A model generated the notes under the pieces. That model was not told the origin of the DNA and did not search any database. It saw nothing but the letters and a program-made list of their open reading frames with translations. From contig SYDV01000499.1 in NCBI GenBank assembly GCA_005801395.1, positions 1 to 7,291 of the forward strand: a stretch of 7,291 bases of DNA, in the 5' to 3' direction. This DNA comes from Planctomycetia bacterium (GTDB lineage: Bacteria; Planctomycetota; UBA11346). Numbering within the stretch: position 1 is the stretch's first letter; each line of letters starts with the position of its first letter. Shown one piece after another: positions 1 to 6,325 of this stretch. A program made the position numbers and the translations under genes.

Positions 1-468
1 AAATACCTGCGGTTTGCGAACAATGGCACGCCCGAGCGCCACTCGCTGACGTTGACCACCGGATAATTGTTTGGGTCGCTTGGGTAATTGCTCAGTCAGG
101 TTTAGTAATTTCGCCACGCTAAGCACTTGTTCGTGAATGGCGGCTTTGGGAACGTTTCGTAATTTAAGCCCATAGGCCATATTGTCGAATACGGTCATGT
201 GCGGATACAGTGCGTAATTTTGAAAGACCATAGCAATATCACGGTCTTTAGGCTCGACTTCATTTACGCGCTTTTGACCAATAAAAATATCGCCATCGGT
301 GACGTCTTCGAGCCCGGCAATCATACGCAGTGTCGTAGTTTTTCCACAGCCAGATGGACCAACTAAGACCATGAATTCCTGATTGCGAATATGTAAATCA
401 ATGGCTTTCACCGCTTGAAAGCCGTTGTCATAGGTCTTGGTTAATTGATTAAGCTTGATCGCCGCCAT
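1..468 (-). CDS. ugpC: Sugar ABC importer ATP-binding subunit, UgpC/MalK type (partial, C-terminus outside window)
   Basis: This is the cytoplasmic ATPase subunit of a binding-protein-dependent importer for sugars or glycerol-3-phosphate; it powers uptake by a pair of permease subunits not seen here. I translated 156 residues up to the window edge, with no stop. Visible motifs are Walker [10 protein letters not shown] (37-45), the Q-loop glutamine (Q83) within the [12 protein letters not shown] stretch, and the ABC signature LSGGQRQR (135-142). Walker B, the H-loop and the C-terminal regulatory domain lie beyond the edge; full-length relatives run about 350-380 residues. The ATG at 468 gives the family-typical start [13 protein letters not shown]. 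An in-frame ATG at 486 would add six residues, and neither has a strong ribosome binding site. The gene follows the sensor kinase by 66 bp on the same strand, so it may be cotranscribed. UgpC/MsmX-type ATPases often serve several importers, so the substrate cannot be named. Confidence 0.93.
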   Translation of the reverse strand, partial: MAAIKLNQLTKTYDNGFQAVKAIDLHIRNQEFMVLVGPSGCGKTTTLRMIAGLEDVTDGDIFIGQKRVNEVEPKDRDIAMVFQNYALYPHMTVFDNMAYGLKLRNVPKAAIHEQVLSVAKLLNLTEQLPKRPKQLSGGQRQRVALGRAIVRKPQVF

Positions 469-534
469 GGTTCGTTGGTGGACCATACGGGGATAATGTC
501 GAGTGGCTAGCCTGTCAGCTGCGGTCCGCTTTCC

Positions 535-2397
535 TTACGGCACGAGCACCAATGTCAGTACAAACACAGCTCCGTCATTTCCCGCTACATCGGTTAAGTT
601 GCCCCCCAATTGTTGTGCTAAGCGTCGGCTCAGCGCGAGGCCAAGGCCAATACCAGGGGCGCTATTTGCGGCGCTCGTTGCGGATTTACTAAATGGATGA
701 AAAAGCGTGGCTGCTATTACGGGCGGAATTCCTGGGCCGTGATCGCGTATCGTGCAGCGCAGGTGTGGTCCGTCGATATCAATGTCCAAATGCAAGCGGC
801 GGTCGCTGGCTGTTGCGGCATATTTACAGGCATTATCAACGAGGTTACCGAGGATACGTTCGATAGCATGTGGCTCTCCACGGACCGCACGTGGTTCGGC
901 GGCTGGAGTAATCGTAACCGTCAATAATAATTGTGCGCGTTCTGCACGTTCGCGTAATCGTGGGGTGATATCATTAAATAAAGTGCTAACGCCGAGCGTT
1001 GTCGTGGGGATTGGTTGGCGCTCGAGTCGGGCATAGCTGAGGACATTCTCGACTAGATGTCCCAGTCGGTCAGCTTCGGTGCGTAAGGTTGATAAGCATT
1101 CACTACGTTCTTTTTCATTCGTGACATGACCATCGGCGAGTAAATCGGTGTACAGACGGAAGGTGGTTAGCGGCGTGCGTAATTCATGGGTGACGGCAGA
1201 GACAAACGTACCGCGTCGTTCGCTGAGTTGCAGCGCACCATGTAATAAAAAACCTCCACCGCCGACGGCCAACAGCACGCCGCCCCATGCCAAAAGAATA
1301 ATGAGGAGGGAGTTATCACTCGGAGGCGCTTGCCAATCAGGAATTGCTGTGCCCGGATCTAAGATCACGGGTAGAGTGGCTAAGACATGCGTGCTGGTGG
1401 TGGTTGGAGCTTGGCAGACGGCATGCAGTTTGGCATCAGGCAGTAAGTCTTTAATCCCTGTCAATAGTTGAGTGTGCATGGTTGGCCAATCTAACCAACA
1501 ACCTTGGAGCCAGTTTTGCTGATCAATGGTGACGCGTCGCGCGAGTAATAACGTGTCATCAATCCAGATGGGACGCATAATTTCGGCGTCTAACGCCGTG
1601 GGTTGGGCTAAATGTTTAGTCGGGGACGATGGCGCGACGGGGAGATTCTTTCCCTGTGTTGGGACCGATGATCCTAAACGATTTAGGCTGCTCGCTTGAT
1701 TGAAGTATGAAAGCGCATCTGGATCAACGGTTTGTGCTGGATTACCTAATTCCTGACTTTGGCTGAGGTTGGATTCAATGGCATACTGTCGCGCGAGTCC
1801 GTCTTTGCCTTTACGCGACATTTCATCTGGAACCGCACAAGCAAATGCGAAACGTGCAATGGTAGTTTCTTGACTGATGGCGGGGGTGGCTTGCAGCGCA
1901 TCAAGCAGTTTTTTTACCGTGACCCGTGTGTGAAATAAACCTAATCGGCGAGTGGCTTCATTGACTTGTGATGCGGTCACGATGGAGGGAACCGCAGCCG
2001 TTAATAAATTACCCAAAGGGACCTGCGGAGAAGTGAGCTCACCGTCGGGTGAAAATTGAAAATGTAATAAAACATCATTCTGTTGTAGGCCTAATAAAGG
2101 CGACGGAATAATAATATCGCCTTGCTGAATCGTACGCGCGTCACGTAATAACGCCCCGGTTGCCGGATAAAAAGCGTGATAGGCAATATAGGGTCGTCCA
2201 GCTTCACGAGATAACAGAGCCGTTATTTGGGTGTCCATACGCCAAAGGGCCAAACGTGCGGTTTCATCAGCAAAGGCGATGCGATCCGCCTGACGTTTAT
2301 CGGCTTGCATCGACAGCGTCGTCCAGGTTAACCACGCTAAGGCGCTGAGCACCATAAACACCGCAGCAATATAGCCACACCACCAACGATGCATCAT
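535..2397 (-). CDS. Membrane sensor histidine kinase, no HAMP domain
   Basis: This 620-residue inner-membrane kinase should autophosphorylate on His and pass the phosphate to the response regulator encoded just upstream. TM1 is about 7-29 and TM2 about 363-389, enclosing a periplasmic domain of about 330 residues. That domain carries ARLALWRMD (47-55) and GRPY (67-70), and has a probably disordered stretch rich in Ser, Gln and Pro at about 205-270. The H-box is HELRTP with H404, followed by the N-box around N518/N522, G1 DHGPG (552-556), an F-box-like LFHPFSKS and G2 GIGLGL (582-587). All kinase motifs look intact. Only about 14 residues separate TM2 from H404, leaving no room for a HAMP domain. 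The start ATG overlaps the regulator stop as ATGA, indicating translational coupling. The signal sensed is unknown. The N-terminal motif resembles sensor kinases I recall from Planctomycetota. Confidence 0.95.
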   Translation of the reverse strand: MMHRWWCGYIAAVFMVLSALAWLTWTTLSMQADKRQADRIAFADETARLALWRMDTQITALLSREAGRPYIAYHAFYPATGALLRDARTIQQGDIIIPSPLLGLQQNDVLLHFQFSPDGELTSPQVPLGNLLTAAVPSIVTASQVNEATRRLGLFHTRVTVKKLLDALQATPAISQETTIARFAFACAVPDEMSRKGKDGLARQYAIESNLSQSQELGNPAQTVDPDALSYFNQASSLNRLGSSVPTQGKNLPVAPSSPTKHLAQPTALDAEIMRPIWIDDTLLLARRVTIDQQNWLQGCWLDWPTMHTQLLTGIKDLLPDAKLHAVCQAPTTTSTHVLATLPVILDPGTAIPDWQAPPSDNSLLIILLAWGGVLLAVGGGGFLLHGALQLSERRGTFVSAVTHELRTPLTTFRLYTDLLADGHVTNEKERSECLSTLRTEADRLGHLVENVLSYARLERQPIPTTTLGVSTLFNDITPRLRERAERAQLLLTVTITPAAEPRAVRGEPHAIERILGNLVDNACKYAATASDRRLHLDIDIDGPHLRCTIRDHGPGIPPVIAATLFHPFSKSATSAANSAPGIGLGLALSRRLAQQLGGNLTDVAGNDGAVFVLTLVLVP

Positions 2398-3101
2398 AGC
2401 ACCGCCGATTTCGCTAGCATGTAGCCGGTGCCACGAACGGTGAGAAGAAACATCGGCACATTTCCATTATCTCCTAATTTATCCCGTAGACGAGCGACTT
2501 GCATATCAATGGCGCGGGTGCTGAGTCCGTTGGGATCTAAACGCCAAACGCGAGTAATAATTTCTTCGCGCGAGATCGCACGCCCAGGATGGGCGGCGAG
2601 GTAGGCCAGCAAATCGGCTTCCCGTTGTGAAAGTTCGCAGCGACCGCCGCCGTTATCGAAACGTAATTCGCGGCGCAGAAAATCAGCGGTGCCCCCAGGA
2701 ATAGCTTGTTCAATGACTGGAGCGGCACGTTCGGGAGATCGACGCATGACGGCGGTTATGCGCGCCAGTAATTCTTGCACGCTAAATGGTTTGACGACGT
2801 AATCGTCAGCGCCCTTTTCCAGGCCGCGTACCCGATCACGTTCGTCTCCCATAGCGGTTAATATAATAACCGGCACGGTCGCGCGATAATCGCGAATCGC
2901 GCTGAGTAATTCCAAGCCATTAACACCAGGTAAAATTAAATCGAGCAAGACCACATCGTAGGTCGCTTGCACAATGGCGCGATGTGCCGATGGACCATCG
3001 CTCGCTTCGACCACCTGATAACCCGCCGTGCGCACGGCCATGACCACGCCACGGCGAATGGCAGCATCATCTTCGATGACCAAGATGGTTTTAATCGTCA
3101 T
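2394..3101 (-). CDS. OmpR/PhoB-family response regulator
   Basis: This 235-residue DNA-binding regulator is the partner of the adjacent histidine kinase. The receiver domain spans about 4-118, with the acidic pocket E10/D11/D12, phospho-acceptor D54 (in LLDLILPG), switch residue T82 and conserved K104 (VKPF). An OmpR-type winged helix covers about 145-232, including the LSQREADLLAYLA segment, RAIDMQVARLRDKLG and the terminal TVRGTGYML wing. The length is normal for the family. It is the first gene of the regulator-kinase-ABC ATPase set, and its stop overlaps the kinase start by 4 bp. The start codon at 3101 fits the usual N-terminus just before the first beta strand (TILVIEDD), although no good ribosome binding site precedes it. 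An 11-bp-spaced direct repeat upstream could be its own binding site. The target genes are not known; the PhoB-like arrangement does not prove phosphate control. Confidence 0.96.
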   Translation of the reverse strand: MTIKTILVIEDDAAIRRGVVMAVRTAGYQVVEASDGPSAHRAIVQATYDVVLLDLILPGVNGLELLSAIRDYRATVPVIILTAMGDERDRVRGLEKGADDYVVKPFSVQELLARITAVMRRSPERAAPVIEQAIPGGTADFLRRELRFDNGGGRCELSQREADLLAYLAAHPGRAISREEIITRVWRLDPNGLSTRAIDMQVARLRDKLGDNGNVPMFLLTVRGTGYMLAKSAVL

Positions 3102-3133
3102 GCTAAGAAACTAGCAGCGGTGGGCGGATGTGG

Positions 3134-3150
3134 GTAACGGGAATGTAACG
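3134..3150. promoter_or_regulatory. Candidate response-regulator operator: GTAACG direct repeat, 11-bp period
   Basis: GTAACG occurs at 3134-3139 and again at 3145-3150, exactly 11 bp apart, about one helical turn. It lies 33-49 bp upstream of the response-regulator start. OmpR/PhoB-family dimers classically bind two half-sites in tandem with this spacing. I infer an autoregulatory site; a chance repeat is possible with only two copies. Confidence 0.4.
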
Positions 3151-3152
3151 TG

Positions 3153-3280
3153 TTGACTGGTCCGATGTCCGATCGCCTTCGGCTTGTCCGATCGCCTTCG
3201 GCTTGTCCGATCGCTTTCGGCTTGTCCGATGTCCTGTATTCGACATCGGACATCGGACCTTCGGGCGTCGGACCAGTCAA
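3153..3280. repeat. GTCCGAT-based repeat cluster with nested inverted repeats
   Basis: This fills most of the 181-bp gap between the response regulator and the MazG-like gene. The core is three 19-bp tandem units, GTCCGATCGCCTTCGGCTT, at 3167-3185, 3186-3204 and 3205-3223; the third differs by one base (C to T). A further GTCCGAT begins at 3224. In all, GTCCGAT occurs five times forward (3160, 3167, 3186, 3205, 3224) and twice inverted (3245, 3252), with one near match, GTCGGAC, at 3267. Outer arms TTGACTGGTCCGA (3153-3165) and its perfect complement (3268-3280) enclose the whole. A second pair, 3159-3173 with 3245-3259, is perfect over 15 bp, and 3224-3234 pairs with 3248-3258. The right arm starts two bases after the MazG-like stop. 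The structure could fold into alternative hairpins, act as a terminator or insulator, or be a dispersed chromosomal repeat. The 19-bp period is not a multiple of three and argues against coding. Confidence 0.9.
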
Positions 3281-3282
3281 AC

Positions 3283-3636
3283 TCATTCATCATACTTCCG
3301 ACTCGACCCACGAAATTGATCCGGTGGATATTTCAATCGTGCCTTAGCCAATTTCCGTTCAAAAGCGGCGGTTAAATCAACGCCGCTGCGGTCGGCTAAG
3401 CGGACCAGTAAAGTGAAAACGTCAGCGATTTCGTCGTCCCAATCTTGGCGTTTATCTGCGGGAATCGTGGGATCGTTGTCGCCTTGCCAGCGCACGATTT
3501 CTGCCACTTCACCGACTTCGCCCATTAAAGCGAAAAGCAAATTACGCGGCGAATGGAATTGGTCCCAGTCACGCTCTTGCGCGAATTGGGCCACTTCTTG
3601 GCGGATGGATTCTAGGCTGCGATCGGTGAAGGACAT
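3283..3636 (-). CDS. MazG-like nucleotide pyrophosphohydrolase (dCTPP1-type)
   Basis: This small cytosolic all-alpha NTP pyrophosphohydrolase is likely to hydrolyse non-canonical or excess (d)NTPs to the monophosphate and pyrophosphate as a pool-cleaning enzyme. The 117-residue product carries RDWDQFH (22-28), shared by dCTPP1/RS21-C6-like members. The metal-binding pattern has E40 and E43 (GEVGEVAE), then E69 and D72 (DDEIADV), all present. The C-terminal KARLKYP segment is also typical. I chose the ATG at 3636 because it yields the family N-terminus MSFTDRSLESIRQ. The reading frame stays open upstream to 3834, but that extension runs into the divergent kinase gene and is unlikely to be translated. 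It is transcribed away from the kinase gene with 85 bp between starts. Its stop lies two bases from the repeat cluster, which may end its transcript. Substrate preference cannot be read from sequence. Confidence 0.9.
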   Translation of the reverse strand: MSFTDRSLESIRQEVAQFAQERDWDQFHSPRNLLFALMGEVGEVAEIVRWQGDNDPTIPADKRQDWDDEIADVFTLLVRLADRSGVDLTAAFERKLAKARLKYPPDQFRGSSRKYDE

Positions 3637-3710
3637 ATTTCTGCTCGTTATGCGCATGAGGCTGGGCATGAGATTGCCGGTGCAACACCCGAACTTAGAC
3701 TGCCACGCCT

Positions 3711-3716
3711 GAGGAG
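3711..3716 (+). promoter_or_regulatory. Ribosome binding site of the KDG kinase gene
   Basis: GAGGAG lies five bases before the ATG at 3722. It is the strongest Shine-Dalgarno match in the window and fixes that start. Confidence 0.85.
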
Positions 3717-3721
3717 CCGCT

Positions 3722-4747
3722 ATGTCGACAATCGTTTCTTTTGGTGAATTGATGATGCGTTTGAAAACCCCTGGTTTCCTGCGGTTTCCGCAATGTACGT
3801 CTTTAGAGTCGACTTTTGGTGGCGGCGAAGCCAACGTGGCCGTCAGTTTAGCTCATTTTGGCCATCAAACGCGCTTTGTTTCAGCTTTCCCTGCGAATCC
3901 GATTGGTGATTGGGCCATTGGTGAGCTGCGGCGTTTTGCGGTCGATACGGCTCACGTTCTGCGCCAAGGTGAACGTCTCGGCATCTACTTTTTGGAAAGC
4001 GGAGCCAGCCAACGGGCATCCAATGTGGTTTATGACCGCTCTGGTTCAGCCATCGCCGCGATTACTCCTGGGCAAATTGCCTGGGCAAAGGCTTTTGCTG
4101 GAGCTCAGTGGTTCCATATCACAGGGATTACACCAGCACTCAGCGATAGCGCTGCCGCCGCTAGTTTAGAAGCACTGAAAGCAGCTAAAGCTGCTGGTCT
4201 GCGCACGTCGATGGATTTAAATTTCCGTAAAAAATTGTGGACACCGAAGAAGGCTGGAGAGGTAATGGCCACGCTGATGCCCTATGTGGATGTTGCTATC
4301 GCGAACGAAGAAGACTGTGAAAAAGTATTCGGCATAAAAGCAGGAACGACTGAAGTCACGAGTGGTACTATTAATCACGCGCAATATCTCGATGTCGCAA
4401 CGCAAATGACAAAGCGTTTCCCCAATCTGACGCACGTTGCCATTACGCTGCGGGAAAGTCACAGCGCTAGTCACAATGGTTGGAGTGGGGTATTAGTCGA
4501 TCAACATGGTCATGATTTTAGTCGTCATTATGACCTGACGATCGTTGATCGTGTTGGTGGTGGCGACAGTTTCGCGGCAGGTTTAATTCATGGATTAGTT
4601 GGTGGTAAAAATCGTGCGGACGCCATTAACTTCGCGGTCGCCGCCAGTGCGCTCAAGCATAGCATCAGCGGTGATTTTAATCTGGTATCCTTGACCGAAG
4701 TTGAAGCGCTCGTGGGCGGCGACGGCAGTGGGCGGGTGTTGCGATAA
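3722..4747 (+). CDS. kdgK: 2-keto-3-deoxygluconate kinase (PfkB family)
   Basis: This cytosolic sugar kinase probably phosphorylates 2-keto-3-deoxygluconate to 2-keto-3-deoxy-6-phosphogluconate, the last step before aldol cleavage in hexuronate and pectin breakdown. The 341-residue protein begins with the ribokinase-like strand IVSFGELMMRL. It shows the first PfkB signature GGGEANVAVSLAHFG (33-47) and the second, DRVGGGDSFAAG (276-287), with anion-hole glycines and catalytic D282. The motifs DLNFRKKLW and ANEEDCEKVFG in mid-protein are typical of the KDG kinase subgroup rather than fructokinase or ribokinase. A strong ribosome binding site precedes the start. It is divergent from the MazG-like gene and convergent with terC, with only 18 bp between the stops, so it seems to be a single-gene unit. 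No KDPG aldolase or uronate isomerase gene is visible nearby, so the substrate rests on sequence similarity alone. Confidence 0.9.
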   Translation: MSTIVSFGELMMRLKTPGFLRFPQCTSLESTFGGGEANVAVSLAHFGHQTRFVSAFPANPIGDWAIGELRRFAVDTAHVLRQGERLGIYFLESGASQRASNVVYDRSGSAIAAITPGQIAWAKAFAGAQWFHITGITPALSDSAAAASLEALKAAKAAGLRTSMDLNFRKKLWTPKKAGEVMATLMPYVDVAIANEEDCEKVFGIKAGTTEVTSGTINHAQYLDVATQMTKRFPNLTHVAITLRESHSASHNGWSGVLVDQHGHDFSRHYDLTIVDRVGGGDSFAAGLIHGLVGGKNRADAINFAVAASALKHSISGDFNLVSLTEVEALVGGDGSGRVLR

Positions 4748-4765
4748 AGATGCGGCCTACGTTTT

Positions 4766-5848
4766 TTAGGGGCTTGGGATCACGGTCGTGATTCGGGAAC
4801 GTAAAACCCAGATGCGAATCAGGGAGGCAGCAACCGTCAGCGCCAAAATGGTTCCGATAATGATCAGCGACCAATGGACGGGTATTTTAAAGGGAGCCAT
4901 CATGGTTATGGCGGTGCCAGTGGCATCGATGACGGTCGTCTCCACCGTAATGGCATGAGCTAACATTTTTCCTCCGACAAAAACCAAGATCGCAGCTAAG
5001 CCATATTTGAGGTATGCGAATAAATCCATCATACCGGCAAGCGCAAAGTAGAGCGAACGCAGACCCAAGATGGCGAACACGTTTGAGGTATAAACAATGA
5101 AAACATCGTCAGTTATTGCGAGAATAGCAGGGATTGAATCAACCGCAAAGACCACGTCAGTAAACTCGATCAGGAGCAAAACCAGGAATAGTGGGGTGAC
5201 CATTCGTTTGCCGTTTTCTTTGGTGAAAAAACGATCTCCATCTAATTTGTCGCTCACCGGAAGTACACGCCGTGCAGCACGAATGACCCAATGATTTGCA
5301 GGATCCATTGGTTTATGTGGCAGCAGCATTTTGATCCCGGTGAGAATTAAGAACGCCCCGAATACGTAAATAATCCAGGTAAACGTTTGGATTAAAGCCA
5401 CGCCACCAAAAATAAATCCTGCGCGTAAAATGAGCGCGCCAACAATGCCGTAGAATAACAATTTATGCTGGTAGATGGTTGGCACGGCGAAGGCCGAGAA
5501 AATCAAGAGGAAGACAAATAAATTATCTACCGCGAGCGCTTTTTCGATTAAGTATCCCGCTAAAAACTGCTCCGCGCGTAAGACGCCATAGTCAGCAAGA
5601 CCAGCGCCGGCGGCGAGTTCACCTCGGGTAATCGCTTGCGCGACTTGTGCATCAGTAAAGAGCAGGCCAGGCGATAATAGGATTAGACCATTAAAAATGA
5701 GAGCTAAGACAATCCATACCGCACTCCAACTGAGCGCCTCGCGTACTTTCACGACGTGACAGTTTTTGTGAAAAACGCCAAGGTCGAGCGCCAGCATGGC
5801 GATAACAAAAAGATTAAAGCAAGCAAAAACGTACCAATTGATATCCAT
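4766..5848 (-). CDS. TerC/Alx family integral membrane protein
   Basis: This 360-residue polytopic inner-membrane protein belongs to the TerC family; characterised members (Alx, MeeF/YceF-type) are linked to manganese export, alkaline pH and tellurite phenotypes. About eight to nine hydrophobic helices are visible. Conserved acidic residues in membrane segments include D22 (ALDLGVF), E102 and D108 (IEKALAVDN), and D231 and D237 (FTDVVFAVDSIPA). TKENGKRMVTPLF (209-221) matches the Alx branch. Two loops look longer than I recall for Alx: about 62-92, before the EKALAVDN helix, and about 300-322, before the last helix. The ATG at 5848 starts directly before the first helix, with only a weak A/G-rich ribosome binding site. 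It lies 82 bp downstream of the HPF-like gene on the same strand, so cotranscription is plausible. I see no yybP-ykoY manganese riboswitch in the 82-bp leader. Confidence 0.94.
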   Translation of the reverse strand: MDINWYVFACFNLFVIAMLALDLGVFHKNCHVVKVREALSWSAVWIVLALIFNGLILLSPGLLFTDAQVAQAITRGELAAGAGLADYGVLRAEQFLAGYLIEKALAVDNLFVFLLIFSAFAVPTIYQHKLLFYGIVGALILRAGFIFGGVALIQTFTWIIYVFGAFLILTGIKMLLPHKPMDPANHWVIRAARRVLPVSDKLDGDRFFTKENGKRMVTPLFLVLLLIEFTDVVFAVDSIPAILAITDDVFIVYTSNVFAILGLRSLYFALAGMMDLFAYLKYGLAAILVFVGGKMLAHAITVETTVIDATGTAITMMAPFKIPVHWSLIIIGTILALTVAASLIRIWVLRSRITTVIPSP

Positions 5849-5930
5849 GATATTATATTTCTTTTGAAGGTCGTGTTAGGTTATTTAATGGGTAGTTTGT
5901 GGTGCGTGGAAATGAGGGATGGGTCAACGA

Positions 5931-6239
5931 TTAGACGGCGACTAACTCGCTTCGTTCGATTTCTTGACGTAAAAGAGTAAGCGCTGTGCATAGAGCGGAT
6001 TGCGGGCAACTACCTTGAGCCACGACGCTAAAGAGTTGATGTCCGGCGAGGTCGATCTGAATGCGAGCTAAAACGTGATCTGGATTTTCTACCTGTGATT
6101 CGAGATAAAAATGGGTCCAGCGAATGCGCTGACTAAATGGGCTGAGCACTTTCCCAGCTTGCTTTTCGATGAGCCATTTGACGTCTTCGCTCCAGAGGGA
6201 GCGATCGCCGAGAAAAGAGGGTGAGGAAATGGTGTTCAT
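5931..6239 (-). CDS. Putative HPF/RaiA-like ribosome-associated protein
   Basis: This 102-residue soluble protein lacks a signal peptide or membrane segment. The order of segments suggests the beta-alpha-beta-beta-beta-alpha fold of short ribosome hibernation factors. There is an early helix DVKWLIEKQAGKVLSPF, a strand pair around RIRWTHFYLES and LARIQIDLAGHQLFSVVAQG, then a terminal helix SALCTALTLLRQEIE. The 'gets-damaged-by-stress then Ala-rich helix' pattern GSCPQSALCTAL resembles the DPYAAIDRA region of HPF. Identity to classical members appears low and their basic rRNA-binding residues are not obvious, so the call is tentative. GGAG at 6249-6246, six bases before the ATG, supports the start. 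It is divergent from the NhaR-like gene and is followed by terC, suggesting a stress-response unit. If truly HPF-like, it would bind the 30S subunit and inactivate ribosomes; otherwise it is an uncharacterised small protein. Confidence 0.6.
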   Translation of the reverse strand: MNTISSPSFLGDRSLWSEDVKWLIEKQAGKVLSPFSQRIRWTHFYLESQVENPDHVLARIQIDLAGHQLFSVVAQGSCPQSALCTALTLLRQEIERSELVAV

Positions 6240-6261
6240 AGTGTTCTCCGTTGATGTGGAG

Positions 6262-6271
6262 CAGCATGCTG
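6262..6271. promoter_or_regulatory. Perfect 10-bp palindrome CAGCATGCTG
   Basis: A self-complementary decamer lies in the 86-bp divergent promoter region between the HPF-like and NhaR-like genes, 12 bp upstream of the LysR-type dyad. It could be a second regulator half-site or belong to the HPF-like promoter. A ten-base palindrome can arise by chance, so this is weak. Confidence 0.3.
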
Positions 6272-6283
6272 AACGATCTTGAA

Positions 6284-6296
6284 TCCAAGCATTGGA
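6284..6296. promoter_or_regulatory. Candidate LysR-type T-N11-A operator
   Basis: TCCAA GCA TTGGA is a perfect 5-bp dyad with a three-base centre and satisfies the T-N11-A consensus for LysR-type regulators. It lies in the divergent intergenic region, 30-42 bp upstream of the NhaR-like start, the usual place for LysR autoregulation and activation of the opposing gene. It overlaps TTGAAT (6279-6284), a possible -35 element, which would fit autorepression. Binding is inferred. Confidence 0.5.
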
Positions 6297-6314
6297 ACGC
6301 GCACACTGTGATAT

Positions 6315-6318
6315 AGGA
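6315..6318 (+). promoter_or_regulatory. Ribosome binding site of the NhaR-like gene
   Basis: AGGA lies seven bases before the ATG at 6326 and supports this start; the next in-frame Met is far downstream, past the helix-turn-helix. Confidence 0.7.
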
Positions 6319-6325
6319 ATAACCG

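Noticed and set aside
521..529. GCGGTCCGC palindrome between the kinase and the ABC ATPase gene as a terminator
   Set aside because: The stem is four base pairs with a one-base centre and no following T-run in the direction of transcription.
1148..1471. 107-residue plus-strand frame within the kinase gene
   Set aside because: It is antisense to the conserved H-box and TM2 region of the kinase and has no recognisable features of its own.
3167..3223. Tandem 19-bp units as a CRISPR or iteron array
   Set aside because: The units abut with no spacers, so it is not CRISPR. There are no replication genes nearby, and three units inside inverted repeats do not resemble an origin.
3098..3375. Several open frames of 60-66 residues on both strands across the GTCCGAT cluster
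   Set aside because: They arise from the 19-bp repeats being free of stops in several frames. The period is not a multiple of three, there is no ribosome binding site, and no protein family is recognisable.
3637..3834. N-terminal extension of the MazG-like protein to the first ATG of the frame
   Set aside because: It would run antisense through the start of the kinase gene and adds residues not typical of the family; the ATG at 3636 gives the normal N-terminus.
4748..4775. T-run between the convergent kdgK and terC stops as a bidirectional terminator
   Set aside because: Only a four-base CCTA/TAGG stem can be drawn around it and most of the run lies inside the terC stop region; too weak to call.
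5852..5857. TATAAT on the minus strand just before the terC start, suggesting a leaderless transcript
   Set aside because: It sits three bases from the ATG, and no acceptable -35 is found at 16-18 bp, so an AT-rich coincidence is more likely.
5849..5930. Manganese (yybP-ykoY) or pH-responsive riboswitch upstream of terC
   Set aside because: The leader is only 82 bp and AT-rich, and I see none of the conserved paired elements.
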